Part shown: in pieces, positions 1 through 8,003 of the stretch
Layout: every line of letters starts with the position of its first letter
How positions within the stretch are numbered: position 1 is the stretch's first letter
Assembly (NCBI GenBank): GCA_947259985.1
Contig: CAMYOJ010000012.1
Location: 24,693 to 88,692, forward strand
Length of the DNA: 64,000 bases
DNA from: an uncultured Woeseiaceae bacterium
Lineage (GTDB): Bacteria > Pseudomonadota > Gammaproteobacteria > Steroidobacterales > Woeseiaceae
Direction: 5' to 3'
Notes under the pieces: generated by a model
Seen by the model: the letters and a program-made list of their open reading frames with translations, nothing else
Database searches by the model: none
What the model was told of the DNA's origin: nothing
Position numbers and translations under genes: made by a program

Positions 1-332
1 GTACACAACGTGTACGTAACGACGACCGTATCGACGCTGTTGTCCTCGAGGGGTATTTCCTCGCCCGGCAGATCGATCAGCTCGATGTCGATGGGGCTGG
101 CCGCCAGGCGCTTACCGGCAAGACGACGCATTCCTTCCGAGGGTTCGAGACCCCAAACCCGCCGCACCTTGTCGTTATCGTAGAAGGGCAGGTTCAGGCC
201 GCTTCCGAATCCGATTTCCAACACGTCGCCACGGGCCTTCGGTACTATTTTCTGCCTTTGCTTCCGTGCCGGCTTTACGCCGCACACGAGATTCGTCATC
301 CGCGGCAAAATGCGATCTTCGTACCAGCTCAC
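1..332 (-). CDS. Class I SAM-dependent methyltransferase (3' part cut by window edge)
   Basis: Not in the ORF track because it runs off the window. On the minus strand, translation from a GTG at 332-330 gives about 110 residues beginning MSWYEDRILPRMTNLVCG. The SAM-binding motif I follows as VLEIGFGSGLN, then an acidic motif II region (VWGLEPSEGMRRLA) and a motif III/IV-like stretch (EDNSVDTVVVTYTLC). This order is that of small class I methyltransferases of the Methyltransf_11 type. The GTG overlaps the TGA of the yibQ-like gene (GTGA), so the two are probably translationally coupled. The substrate cannot be told. The C-terminus is missing. Confidence 0.8.
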   Translation of the reverse strand, partial: MSWYEDRILPRMTNLVCGVKPARKQRQKIVPKARGDVLEIGFGSGLNLPFYDNDKVRRVWGLEPSEGMRRLAGKRLAASPIDIELIDLPGEEIPLEDNSVDTVVVTYTLC

Positions 333-1060
333 CGCACCATCTCGCTGATCCGGACAAGCTCGAAACCCTCGCGCTCGAGTTCGCTCAACTCCCGTTCGAG
401 CAGGTCGAGGGTGGCGCGATAAGGATGGCCAATTGCCACGACCCTGCCTCGCTTGAGCGCCAGCCGCTTCATGCGGGCAAATTCCCTTTCGACGGTTTCA
501 GGCGAGCGATCCGGGTCGAGAAAAACGTCGCGCTTGATCGCGTCAACGCCCGCTTCGGCTGCTATCTGCAATGCAACGCTGTGGTGGGTAGTAAAACTGT
601 CCACGAAAAACAGGTTGTCGCGTGCACTGATCTCTTCCATGAGCCACTGCATGTGCCCGGGGTGACGAGTCAGCAGGCTGCCGCGATGGCCGTTAACGCC
701 AATCGCGTGCGGCACAGATTCGAGTGCCTCTTCGAAGACGGAACCGACCCGCTCCCGGCTCATGTCGAGCTCGATGCTAACCGGGTCACTGGACGCCTCT
801 TCGGAATTCGCTTGCAGCGGCAAGTGAACGAGCACCTCCTTGCCATTTTCATGCGCGTGACGAGCGAGCATCTCAGCTCGTGGTGCGCCCGGTATCACGC
901 CGAATGCCAGCGGTCCTGGCAAAGCAATGGCGCGACGCCCGGCATCCAACTGATAACCGAGATCGTCGATGATAATGGCGATGTGCGCGCGCGCACCGGC
1001 GCCCGTATGCGTCGCGAAAAGCAGCAGCGCCGCTGCGAAGCACCCCCTGGCAGCCGTCAT
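329..1060 (-). CDS. yibQ: YibQ-type divergent polysaccharide deacetylase family protein
   Basis: A 243-residue exported protein of the divergent polysaccharide deacetylase family (Pfam DUF610 group, E. coli YibQ). An N-terminal hydrophobic segment (about residues 6-24) looks like a signal peptide. The NodB-like fold opens with AHIAIIIDDLGYQ, followed by LAFGVIPGAPRA, a VLVHLPLQA strand, and GVNGHRGSLLT, which fits the family. Enzymatic activity is not established for this family. It overlaps ctpA by ATGA and follows envC, as in the envC-ctpA-yibQ arrangement known from pseudomonads, so an envelope role near the division-linked amidase system is likely by context only. Confidence 0.85.
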   Translation of the reverse strand: MTAARGCFAAALLLFATHTGAGARAHIAIIIDDLGYQLDAGRRAIALPGPLAFGVIPGAPRAEMLARHAHENGKEVLVHLPLQANSEEASSDPVSIELDMSRERVGSVFEEALESVPHAIGVNGHRGSLLTRHPGHMQWLMEEISARDNLFFVDSFTTHHSVALQIAAEAGVDAIKRDVFLDPDRSPETVEREFARMKRLALKRGRVVAIGHPYRATLDLLERELSELEREGFELVRISEMVR

Positions 1061-2277
1061 TGGGCCTTGCTGTGCATCACCGAGCGAGGCTGCAGGTACT
1101 GGAGCGCCTCGGCCAACTGCATGTCCGCCTCACTATCAAGCGTGCCCGAGAGGCTGAGGTCGGGGAAACCGGGCGTATCCTGGACAAACACATCCGGCGT
1201 AATTCCCACATCGTGGATAGAGTCACCCGACGGCGTGTAATAGCGTGACGTCGTTAGCTTGATTGCGCGTCCTTTCGACAGCGGCATCACGGTCTGGACG
1301 AGCCCCTTGCCGAAAGTGCCGGTACCGACGATCAGCGCGCGGTCGTGATCCTGAAGCGCTCCGGCGACGATCTCCGATGCCGAGGCTGAGCCCTCATTGA
1401 CGAGCACCACCATATCGGCGCCATCCAGGATGTCACCACGGTGGGCCGAGCGTCTGAATTGCGAGTCCGCTGAGCGCCCGCTGGCCGTCACGATGACTCC
1501 CGCATCGAGGAACAGGTCGGAGACATCGACGGCTACGTCGAGAACCCCGCCAGGATTGTTGCGCAGGTCGAGCACCAGCCCTTCAAGCATGCCGCCACTG
1601 CTGTCCTGCAATTCGTCAATAGCGCGCCCCAGCTCACGCGCCGTGTTTTCGCTGAACTGGCTGACGCGAACGTAGCCATACGATGGGCTCAGCATCTCGC
1701 GGTGTACGCTCGCCACGCGAATGATCTGGCGACGCATCTCATGGTCTATCGCCACATCGTCTCGAAGTACCGTGACTTTTACCGTGGTGCCGACCTGGCC
1801 GCGCAACTGCCCGATCGTCTGTTGCAGGTTGCTGCTTTCGACGGCGAGGCCGTCGACGGCTATCACCTGGTCACCGCTGCGAATCCCCGAGCGCGCAGCC
1901 GGCGAGCCCGTGATAGGGGTAACGACAGTGACGGCGCCGTCTACTTCGCTGACTTCGATGCCGATGCCCGTGTAGCTTCCCGTGGTGCTGATACGGATGT
2001 CACGGTACTCGCCCGCATCGAGGTATTGAGAATGGGCGTCGAGATCGCTGACCATGCCGCGAATGGCGCTCTCGAGCAGCACCGCATCGTCGATCGGCTC
2101 GACATAATCACGTTTCACGCGCTCGAGCACCTCGGCAAACAGTCGCGCCTGTTCCCAGGCCAGCTCTTCCTTGTCGGGTGAATGGCCGGTGCCGATCAGG
2201 CCGCCGCCTATCGACAGGCTGAAGCCCAGCACGAGGCCAATGACCACCACGAGGATTGCACGAACTTTCAGCGACAT
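1057..2277 (-). CDS. ctpA: S41 carboxy-terminal processing protease (CtpA type)
   Basis: A periplasmic serine protease with a Ser/Lys dyad, 406 residues from the ATG at 2277. An N-terminal hydrophobic stretch (VRAILVVVIGLVLGFSL) should act as signal or anchor. Next come a PDZ domain (around SGIRSGDQVIAVDGLAV) and the S41 core. The nucleophile region VNEGSASASEIVAGAL and the general-base region GTGTFGKGLVQTV are both present. The track starts eight codons upstream at a TTG (2301). I prefer the ATG because GGA lies seven bases before it and the signal then begins at once. In related bacteria CtpA cleaves peptidoglycan hydrolases, which fits its place between envC and yibQ. Confidence 0.9.
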   Translation of the reverse strand: MSLKVRAILVVVIGLVLGFSLSIGGGLIGTGHSPDKEELAWEQARLFAEVLERVKRDYVEPIDDAVLLESAIRGMVSDLDAHSQYLDAGEYRDIRISTTGSYTGIGIEVSEVDGAVTVVTPITGSPAARSGIRSGDQVIAVDGLAVESSNLQQTIGQLRGQVGTTVKVTVLRDDVAIDHEMRRQIIRVASVHREMLSPSYGYVRVSQFSENTARELGRAIDELQDSSGGMLEGLVLDLRNNPGGVLDVAVDVSDLFLDAGVIVTASGRSADSQFRRSAHRGDILDGADMVVLVNEGSASASEIVAGALQDHDRALIVGTGTFGKGLVQTVMPLSKGRAIKLTTSRYYTPSGDSIHDVGITPDVFVQDTPGFPDLSLSGTLDSEADMQLAEALQYLQPRSVMHSKAQ

Positions 2278-2381
2278 ACGTTTATCCGGGCGCCGGGACA
2301 AAAGTCCATTAAGGCACGACCATCGACCTTAGCATAGCGGCACGCAATAATGTGCGCACAAGATCAACAAACGGCCGCCGC

Positions 2382-3536
2382 CTAACCGCCGGGCCGCCTT
2401 GTCACCCACTGCCGCGGGTTCACGGGTCGGGTGCCGCGACGCAGCTCGAAGTAGAGACCGACCTGTGCCTGGCCGCCGCTATCGCCGACGGTCGCTATGA
2501 CGTCGCCGGGAGCCACCCAGTCGCCGGCTTTCTTGAGCACGGTCTCGTTGTAACCGTACAGGCTCATGTAGCCCTCGCCATGATCCACGATCACGAGCAA
2601 TCCCATCCCGGCCAGCCAGTCGGCGAACGCGATACGGCCATGATAAACGGCGCGAACCTCGCGGCCGCGTTGCGTACCGAGGACGACGCCGTTCCACTTT
2701 ATCTGGCCACCGGCGCGTGGCTGGCCAAAATCATGCAATAAGGTGCCGGCGACCGGCCACGTGAGCTTGCCTTTGTGGCTGCTGAACGGTTCCTCGGAAC
2801 TTATGGGGTAATCCGACAAAATCGTCGTCAGCTCTGCGATCAGGCGGCTCAGGTCTTTTTCCTGCTGGGCCAGGCGCTCGACCTCCTGGCCTTCGTCGGC
2901 GATTTTCTGCCGCAAGCGCGCCAGCAAGGCCGTGCGACTTTCCTGGGTGTCGTTGAGCTTGCCCAGCTCCGCGTAGCGCGACCGCGCCAACTCGGCAAGG
3001 CGTGCCTCTTCCGCCGCGATCTGCGCGCGCAGCGATTCGAGCTCGCGGATCTGTTCGATCACCGCATCGATATTCTCGGCGCGGTAGTCGTTGAGGTAGC
3101 GGTAGTAGGCCATGAGCCGGCCGAGTGTTGCGGGGTCCCGCTGGTTCAGGAGCAGGCGGATCTTCTCCTGGCTACCGCTCATGTAGGCGGCGCGCACCTG
3201 TGACGCGAGCGCTTCAGACTCCTCGTCGAGAGCCGCTTCGCGTTCGGCCAGGTCCCGATCCAGGGCGTCCTTCTTGTTTGCCGTGAATCGCCGCTGCTGC
3301 TCGATCTCCTTAAGCCGAATTCGCTGTTCGGCGATCGCCACCTCGATGTCCTGCAGCTCGCCGGTCAGCCGGTCCCGCTCGGTGGCGCTTTCGTCCATGC
3401 TTTCCTTGAGGACGCTGATGCGCTGCCGGACCTCCTCGAGCTCTCTCTCCTTGATGCTCGCGAGGTCACCTTCCTGCGCCCCGACCGCCGTCATCATGGC
3501 CAGGAGCGCCACGACATAGCCTTTTCGCCACTTCAT
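2382..3536 (-). CDS. envC: EnvC-type murein hydrolase activator (coiled coil plus degenerate LytM)
   Basis: 384 residues. A signal peptide (about 1-20, ending AVGAQ) is followed by a long heptad-rich coiled coil (roughly 25-245, rich in E, R, L and Q) and a C-terminal LytM/M23 domain (about 265-380). In catalytic M23 enzymes a histidine stands in the HxH motif; here the matching stretch reads VDHGEGYMSLYGYNE and the end reads LYFELRRG, as in E. coli EnvC, whose LytM domain is inactive and instead switches on the amidases AmiA/AmiB at the septum. The same activator role is inferred here. First gene of the minus-strand envC-ctpA-yibQ-methyltransferase run. Confidence 0.9.
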   Translation of the reverse strand: MKWRKGYVVALLAMMTAVGAQEGDLASIKERELEEVRQRISVLKESMDESATERDRLTGELQDIEVAIAEQRIRLKEIEQQRRFTANKKDALDRDLAEREAALDEESEALASQVRAAYMSGSQEKIRLLLNQRDPATLGRLMAYYRYLNDYRAENIDAVIEQIRELESLRAQIAAEEARLAELARSRYAELGKLNDTQESRTALLARLRQKIADEGQEVERLAQQEKDLSRLIAELTTILSDYPISSEEPFSSHKGKLTWPVAGTLLHDFGQPRAGGQIKWNGVVLGTQRGREVRAVYHGRIAFADWLAGMGLLVIVDHGEGYMSLYGYNETVLKKAGDWVAPGDVIATVGDSGGQAQVGLYFELRRGTRPVNPRQWVTRRPGG

Positions 3537-3583
3537 GGGCGCGAGTGTAGAGCCTCGAGGCTATTCCCGCTCGCGAATACGCG

Positions 3584-3589
3584 TATAAT
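3584..3589 (+). promoter_or_regulatory. Probable -10 box for the yibN-grxC-secB-gpsA operon
   Basis: A perfect TATAAT lies 54 bases before the rhodanese start, in the 106-bp divergent gap to envC. No convincing -35 hexamer is found 17 bases upstream, so strength or activator dependence is unknown. It is the only consensus -10 I see in this gap on the plus strand. Confidence 0.5.
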
Positions 3590-3642
3590 TCCGGGTTTTG
3601 GCATCATCAAGGCGCGACACCCTGCGCCGAAACTATTGATTC

Positions 3643-4101
3643 ATGGACAAAATTCTAGAATTCACGAGCAATCACATGCTGCTCGTGTCCGCGCTGATGA
3701 TCAGCTTTTTTCTCGTCGTGTTCTCCGAATTGCGCCGCAAGGCCAGTGGGCTGATCAACGTCGAGGCCAGCGACGCCGTCAAGCTGATCAACAATGACGC
3801 TGTTGTGGTCGACATTCGCAGTGCCGACGCATTCGCCCGTGGCCACATCGTTAATGCGAAGAATATCCCCCCGGACGAACTGGCAAGCCGCCTGTCGCAG
3901 CTCGAGCAATACAAGGCCAACCCGGTCATCGCCGTATGCGACAATGGCATAACTTCGACACGCGCGGTCAATACGTTGCGAGGCGCCGGTTTCGAAAGCG
4001 CCTATGGGCTCAAAGGTGGCATGACCAACTGGAACCAGGCCGGTCTGCCCGTCGTTACCGGAAAGAAGACGCGCAGCAAGTCTGGTAAGAAACGCAAGTA
4101 A
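3643..4101 (+). CDS. yibN: Membrane-anchored rhodanese-domain protein (YibN type)
   Basis: 152 residues. An N-terminal membrane helix (about 12-28, MLLVSALMISFFLVVF) precedes one rhodanese domain (about 42-140). The loop holding the rhodanese cysteine reads AVCDNGITSTRA, so the persulfide-forming Cys is present. A basic tail (KKTRSKSGKKRK) ends the protein. It is followed one base later by grxC, then secB and gpsA, the same order as yibN-grxC-secB-gpsA in E. coli, so the assignment rests on both sequence and synteny. Its physiological sulfur acceptor is unknown. Confidence 0.9.
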   Translation: MDKILEFTSNHMLLVSALMISFFLVVFSELRRKASGLINVEASDAVKLINNDAVVVDIRSADAFARGHIVNAKNIPPDELASRLSQLEQYKANPVIAVCDNGITSTRAVNTLRGAGFESAYGLKGGMTNWNQAGLPVVTGKKTRSKSGKKRK

Positions 4102-4102
4102 C

Positions 4103-4360
4103 GTGGGTAACAAGGTCATAATTTACGGCAATGCGACCTGTCCTTTTTGCGGAGCAGCGCGCATGCTGCTCACAAAAAAAGCAGTCGAGTTTGAAGACAT
4201 CCAGGTTGCCAGCGATCCCGCATTGTTCGCGGAAATGCGGGAAAAGAGCGGCCGACAGACGGTGCCGCAGATATTTATCGGCGACACCCACGTCGGCGGA
4301 TTTGATGAACTTTATGCTCTCGAACAGAGTGGAGAGCTGGACAAGCTGCTCGCCGAATAG
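4103..4360 (+). CDS. grxC: Glutaredoxin 3
   Basis: 85 residues, standard for GrxC. The dithiol site is CPFC (residues 11-14), followed by the conserved TVPQIFIG cis-proline strand and GGFDELYALE. The start is GTG at 4103, one base after the yibN stop, implying translational coupling. It reduces disulfides and glutathionylated proteins with glutathione in the cytoplasm. Confidence 0.95.
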   Translation: MGNKVIIYGNATCPFCGAARMLLTKKAVEFEDIQVASDPALFAEMREKSGRQTVPQIFIGDTHVGGFDELYALEQSGELDKLLAE

Positions 4361-4395
4361 GCGGACAAGCGATTTTTTAATAGACAGGAAATACG

Positions 4396-4860
4396 ATGGC
4401 AGAACAGGAACAAGCCGCTGAAAAGCGCTTATCGATCAGCAAGATTTATCTGAAGGATTTTTCGTTCGAGTCTCCACAGACGCCGGGCATTTTTCGCCAG
4501 AGTGACTGGAAGCCGGACACGAACCTGAACCTGCGCAGCGCGCATAGCCCGGCCGATAGCGATCACCATGAAATCACGCTGACGATCACGGTCGAAGCCA
4601 AGCAGGACGACCAAACCTGCTTCCTGATCGAGCTGCAGCAGGCCGGCCTTTTCGAGATCGCCGGTTACGAGGGCGAAGAGCTCAAGGCAATTATTGGCAG
4701 CTTTTGCCCAAACATCCTGTTTCCTTACGCCCGCGAGTCGATCGCGTCGCTGATTCAAAAGGGCGGCTTCCCGGAGTTTGTGTTGCAGCCCATTAATTTC
4801 GACGCGCTCTATATGCAGGCGCAACAACAGGCGGCTGAACAAGCCGTGGAGGCTCACTGA
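4396..4860 (+). CDS. secB: Protein-export chaperone SecB
   Basis: 154 residues, normal for SecB. The beta-sheet core begins with SKIYLKDFSFESPQTPGIF and contains the conserved GIF/VEAKQDDQTCFLIELQQAGLF region; CPNILFPYARESIASLIQKGGFPEF and LQPINFDALY near the end are the family signature. It keeps precursors unfolded and passes them to SecA. A GGAGG lies in its last codons, just before the presumed gpsA start. Confidence 0.97.
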   Translation: MAEQEQAAEKRLSISKIYLKDFSFESPQTPGIFRQSDWKPDTNLNLRSAHSPADSDHHEITLTITVEAKQDDQTCFLIELQQAGLFEIAGYEGEELKAIIGSFCPNILFPYARESIASLIQKGGFPEFVLQPINFDALYMQAQQQAAEQAVEAH

Positions 4861-5879
4861 TACACAACGACACGCGAGAAACCGTTGCCGTGATCGGCGC
4901 CGGTTCCTGGGGCACGGCGCTGGCGCTGCAATTCGCCCGCTCCGGCCACGACGTTCGGCTGGGCGGATTGTTTGAGATCGACCAACTCGAGGCCATGGTC
5001 GAAAAGCGCGAGAATAAGCGCTACCTGCCTGGCGCTCGCTTCCCGGACAACCTGGTCGCCTGCCCGAAGCTCGAGGACTGTCTCGAGGGTGCGCGCGATA
5101 TTCTCGTTGCCGTGCCGAGCCACGGGTTGCGCGACACTCTGACGAAGATCAAGCCGATGCTCGGGCCGGACTCGCGCGTGTGCTGGGCCACCAAAGGCTT
5201 CGAACTGAGCACGGGCAAGCTGCCGCATCAGGTTGCCGCCGAAGTGCTGGGCCCGGATTTCCCGGTCGCCGTACTTTCCGGTCCAACGTTTGCCAAGGAA
5301 GTCGGCGCCGGCCTGCCGACGGCGATGACCATCGCCTCCAACGATGATGCGTTTGCGCGGTCACTCGCCAAGGCGATTTCCAGTGACAACTTCCGCGCCT
5401 ACACGTCTGACGACGTTATCGGCGTCGAGGTCGGTGGCGCGGTCAAGAATGCGCTGGCGATCGGGGCGGGCATGTCGGACGGCCTCGGCTTCGGCGCCAA
5501 CACGCGCATTGCGCTGATCAACCGTGGCCTCGTTGAGCTGATGCGCCTCGGCGTCGCGCTCGGCGCAAAGAAAGAGACGTTCATGGGCCTGGCCGGCATG
5601 GGGGACCTGGTCCTCACCTGCACCGACAACCTGTCGCGAAATCGTCGCATGGGCCTCGCACTTGCAGCCGGCAACACGATCGAGGAGGCACAGGAAGAAA
5701 TCCAGCAGGTCGTCGAGGGCGTTAAGGCCGCCAAGGCGGTGCACGAAGTCGCCGAGGAGCTGGGTATCGAAATGCCCATCGTTAACCAGGTCTACCGCAT
5801 CCTCTATGAAGGCCTGACGCCGCGCGAGGCGGTCGAGGCACTCATGAGCCGCGAGCTCAAGCCCGAATCCGAACACTAG
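4857..5879 (+). CDS. gpsA: NAD(P)-dependent glycerol-3-phosphate dehydrogenase, non-standard start
   Basis: Reduces dihydroxyacetone phosphate to sn-glycerol 3-phosphate for phospholipid synthesis. The Rossmann motif (VAVIGAGSWGTALALQ), SGPTFAKEVGAGLPTA, the lysine-containing GGAVKNALAIGAGMSDG and LTCTDNLSRNRR are all present. The track starts at a GTG (4890) that would remove the first beta strand before GAGSWG. Upstream the frame has no ATG, GTG or TTG, only CTG at 4857 (CTGA overlap with the secB stop) and ATA at 4860; GGAGG at 4848-4852 lies 4 and 7 bases before them. Starting at 4857 gives 340 residues, close to 339 in E. coli. Function is certain; the exact start is not. Confidence 0.92.
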   Translation: MIHNDTRETVAVIGAGSWGTALALQFARSGHDVRLGGLFEIDQLEAMVEKRENKRYLPGARFPDNLVACPKLEDCLEGARDILVAVPSHGLRDTLTKIKPMLGPDSRVCWATKGFELSTGKLPHQVAAEVLGPDFPVAVLSGPTFAKEVGAGLPTAMTIASNDDAFARSLAKAISSDNFRAYTSDDVIGVEVGGAVKNALAIGAGMSDGLGFGANTRIALINRGLVELMRLGVALGAKKETFMGLAGMGDLVLTCTDNLSRNRRMGLALAAGNTIEEAQEEIQQVVEGVKAAKAVHEVAEELGIEMPIVNQVYRILYEGLTPREAVEALMSRELKPESEH

Positions 5880-5952
5880 CCTGTCGACTCGAATTTCTAC
5901 CTCGAGGTACCAGGCTTAATCCGTAAATCATAAGAACAACAAGGGGAATACG

Positions 5953-7434
5953 ATGGACCGACGGAGTTTCTGCAAGACCACACTTGCAGCCAGCATGGCT
6001 GCCGCTTACCCGCTTATCGGCGGCTGCGGACAAAAAACCGCAACCGAAGCCGATACGAGCATACGCGCCGTTTCGCTGGACGGTGCGGAGATAGAACTCG
6101 AAAAAGCGGCCATCAAGGAACTCGGCGAGGCCCTCTCTGGCCCGGTCATGTTATCGGGTCATCCCGACTACGACGGCGCGCGGCAAATCTGGAACGGCAT
6201 GCATGACAAGCGGCCGGCACTGATCGCTCGCTGCCTGACGAGCGAGGACGTCTCGAACGCCGTAACCTTTGCCCGCGAGCGAGAATTGCTCGTCGCTGTC
6301 CGCGGCGGTGGGCACAGCTGGCCCGGGAAATCGGTCTGCGACGACGGCCTCATGATCGACCTTTCGCACATGCGCAACGTCGAGGCCAATGCCGAGACCC
6401 GGCGCGCATTCGCCGGCGGCGGCGCGTTACTCGGCCATCTCGACGACGCAACACTTGCCAAGGGACTGGTAACGACGGCAGGTGTAGTTTCGCACACTGG
6501 CGTTGGCGGCTACACGCTGGGCGGTGGTTTCGGCAGGCTGAATCGCAAGTACGGCCTCACGATCGACAACCTGCGTTCCGCAGAGATCATCACGGCGGAC
6601 GGCCAGGTCCGCACGGTCAGCGAAGAGCAGGACGCCGATCTCTTCTGGGCAATTCGCGGCGGCGGCGGCAACTTCGGCGTCGTTACTCAGTTCGAATACG
6701 AGGTCCATCCGTTCGATCGCAACGTGCTGTCCGGACTCATTGTCTGGCCCATCGACCAGGCGCCCGACGTGCTCGATTTCTATGCCGGGTGGCAGGAGGG
6801 ATTGTCGCGCGAGATGTACACGGGCCCGGCGATGCTGACGCATCCGGAGGCCGGTAACGTCATCGCGATGGAGGTCGTGTACAACGGCGACCCGGCGCAG
6901 GGCGAGAAAGAGCTGGCGCCGCTGCGTGCCATTGGCTCGCCGATCGACGATGGCGTCAAGGTGCAGGACTACAAGGTCCTCCAGACACACGAAGACGCGA
7001 CCGTTGCACACGGCATTCGTTCCTACGCGAAAAACGCGATGGTCGGGGAGTTTTCGCAGGGCCTGGTCGACGACATGGTTGACTCGTACATCGCCGATCC
7101 TCGCGCAGCGATCTTTACGCATACCTGTGGCGGCGCCGTCAGCGATGTTGGCGAAACCGATACCGCGTTCCCGCACCGCAATGCCGAGACGATGCTCGTT
7201 TTTTTCACGGGGTGGATGGATCCCGCGCAGGATGCCGAAGGCAAGCAGCTGTGTCGTGACTGGCACGCCGCGCTCGAAAAGCATTCTGGCGGTTACTACG
7301 ACAATATCGAGCAGGAAGGCGATACGCGCGTTGCGCGGAACTTCGGACCAAACTATGACCGCCTGCGTCAGATCAAGTCCGAGTACGATCCGGGAAACCT
7401 GTTCCGCTTGAACAGCAACATCGAGCCGGCCTGA
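5953..7434 (+). CDS. Tat-exported FAD-linked oxidase with BBE C-terminal motif
   Basis: 493 residues. The N-terminus has a twin-arginine signal (DRRSFCKTTLAAS) followed by YPLIGGCGQK, where Cys25 could be a lipidation site. The FAD-binding domain carries RGGGHSWPGKS, whose His is the usual covalent FAD anchor. The second anchor Cys of bicovalent enzymes is absent (VVSHTGVGGYTLGGG). The C-terminal BBE motif NFGPNYDRLRQIKSEYDP is present. Such enzymes oxidise sugars, alcohols or alkaloid-like substrates with O2; the substrate here is unknown. It has its own ribosome site (AAGGGGA) and sits between gpsA and trmL, which are often close neighbours elsewhere, so it may be an insertion. Confidence 0.85.
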   Translation: MDRRSFCKTTLAASMAAAYPLIGGCGQKTATEADTSIRAVSLDGAEIELEKAAIKELGEALSGPVMLSGHPDYDGARQIWNGMHDKRPALIARCLTSEDVSNAVTFARERELLVAVRGGGHSWPGKSVCDDGLMIDLSHMRNVEANAETRRAFAGGGALLGHLDDATLAKGLVTTAGVVSHTGVGGYTLGGGFGRLNRKYGLTIDNLRSAEIITADGQVRTVSEEQDADLFWAIRGGGGNFGVVTQFEYEVHPFDRNVLSGLIVWPIDQAPDVLDFYAGWQEGLSREMYTGPAMLTHPEAGNVIAMEVVYNGDPAQGEKELAPLRAIGSPIDDGVKVQDYKVLQTHEDATVAHGIRSYAKNAMVGEFSQGLVDDMVDSYIADPRAAIFTHTCGGAVSDVGETDTAFPHRNAETMLVFFTGWMDPAQDAEGKQLCRDWHAALEKHSGGYYDNIEQEGDTRVARNFGPNYDRLRQIKSEYDPGNLFRLNSNIEPA

Positions 7435-7444
7435 TCGAACCGGG

Positions 7445-7909
7445 CTACGCTCCACCCGCAAAATCGAGCTGTCGCCACGCTTCGTAGACGACCACGGCGG
7501 CGGAGTTCGATAGGTTCAGGCTGCGATTGCCCTGTCGCATAGGCAGGCGCAACCGCTGTCCAGGGGGAAGTCCGTCGAGAATCTCCTGCGGAAGGCCGCG
7601 AGTTTCGGGACCGAACAATAACGCGTCACCCTCGCGGAATTCGGCCTGGTCGTAGCGCGTCGAGTTTCTCGTCGACAACGCAAATACCCTCGGCTGGTCG
7701 AGCGCTTCGAGACAGTCATCGAGCGACGCATGCGTCTCGACGCTCGCGAACTCCCTGTAGTCGAGCCCCGCGCGCTTCAGGCGTGGTTCGTCGAGCTCGA
7801 ACCCCAGCGGTTCGATCAGGTGCAGGCCAGTGCCCGTATTCGCGCACAGGCGAATAATATTGCCCGTGTTCGGCGGTATTTCCGGCTCGTAAAGTATGAC
7901 GCTGAACAT
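7445..7909 (-). CDS. trmL: tRNA (cytidine(34)-2'-O)-methyltransferase TrmL
   Basis: 154 residues, SPOUT family. The N-terminus (MFSVILYEPEIPPNTGNIIR) matches TrmL position for position. Trefoil-knot motifs LFGPETRGLP, LRLPM and SLNLSNSAAVVVYEAWRQL are complete. It 2'-O-methylates the wobble base of tRNA-Leu isoacceptors. The start codon is preceded by only three bases and then a palindromic repeat (see 7913-7976), so no normal Shine-Dalgarno sequence is visible. It converges on the flavin oxidase with a 10-bp gap. Confidence 0.95.
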   Translation of the reverse strand: MFSVILYEPEIPPNTGNIIRLCANTGTGLHLIEPLGFELDEPRLKRAGLDYREFASVETHASLDDCLEALDQPRVFALSTRNSTRYDQAEFREGDALLFGPETRGLPQEILDGLPPGQRLRLPMRQGNRSLNLSNSAAVVVYEAWRQLDFAGGA

Positions 7910-7912
7910 TTC

Positions 7913-7976
7913 GGGGACAGTTTACTTAATTGCCCGCAAGCGGGCGAAAGGCGTCGACAATTAAGTAAACTGTCCC
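7913..7976. repeat. Palindromic repeat, copy 1 (GGGACAG... family), between trmL and pyrD
   Basis: Left arm GGGACAGTTTACTTAATT (7914-7931, with one more G at 7913) and its exact reverse complement at 7959-7976. The 27-base loop contains its own hairpin, GCCCGC-AA-GCGGGC (7932-7945). It fills most of the divergent trmL-pyrD gap and is followed by TTAATT. The same arms occur at 44730-44781 and 56762-56811. No coding capacity. The form suggests a REP or MITE-like element. Confidence 0.9.
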
Positions 7977-8003
7977 TTAATTGTTCTGTAGAATGCCGCA
8001 CGC

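Noticed and set aside
266-1240. Plus-strand ORF of 324 residues
   Set aside because: Antisense to the yibQ-like and ctpA genes, without motifs.
6427-7461. Minus-strand ORF of 344 residues
   Set aside because: Antisense shadow of the FAD oxidase, also overlapping the trmL end.
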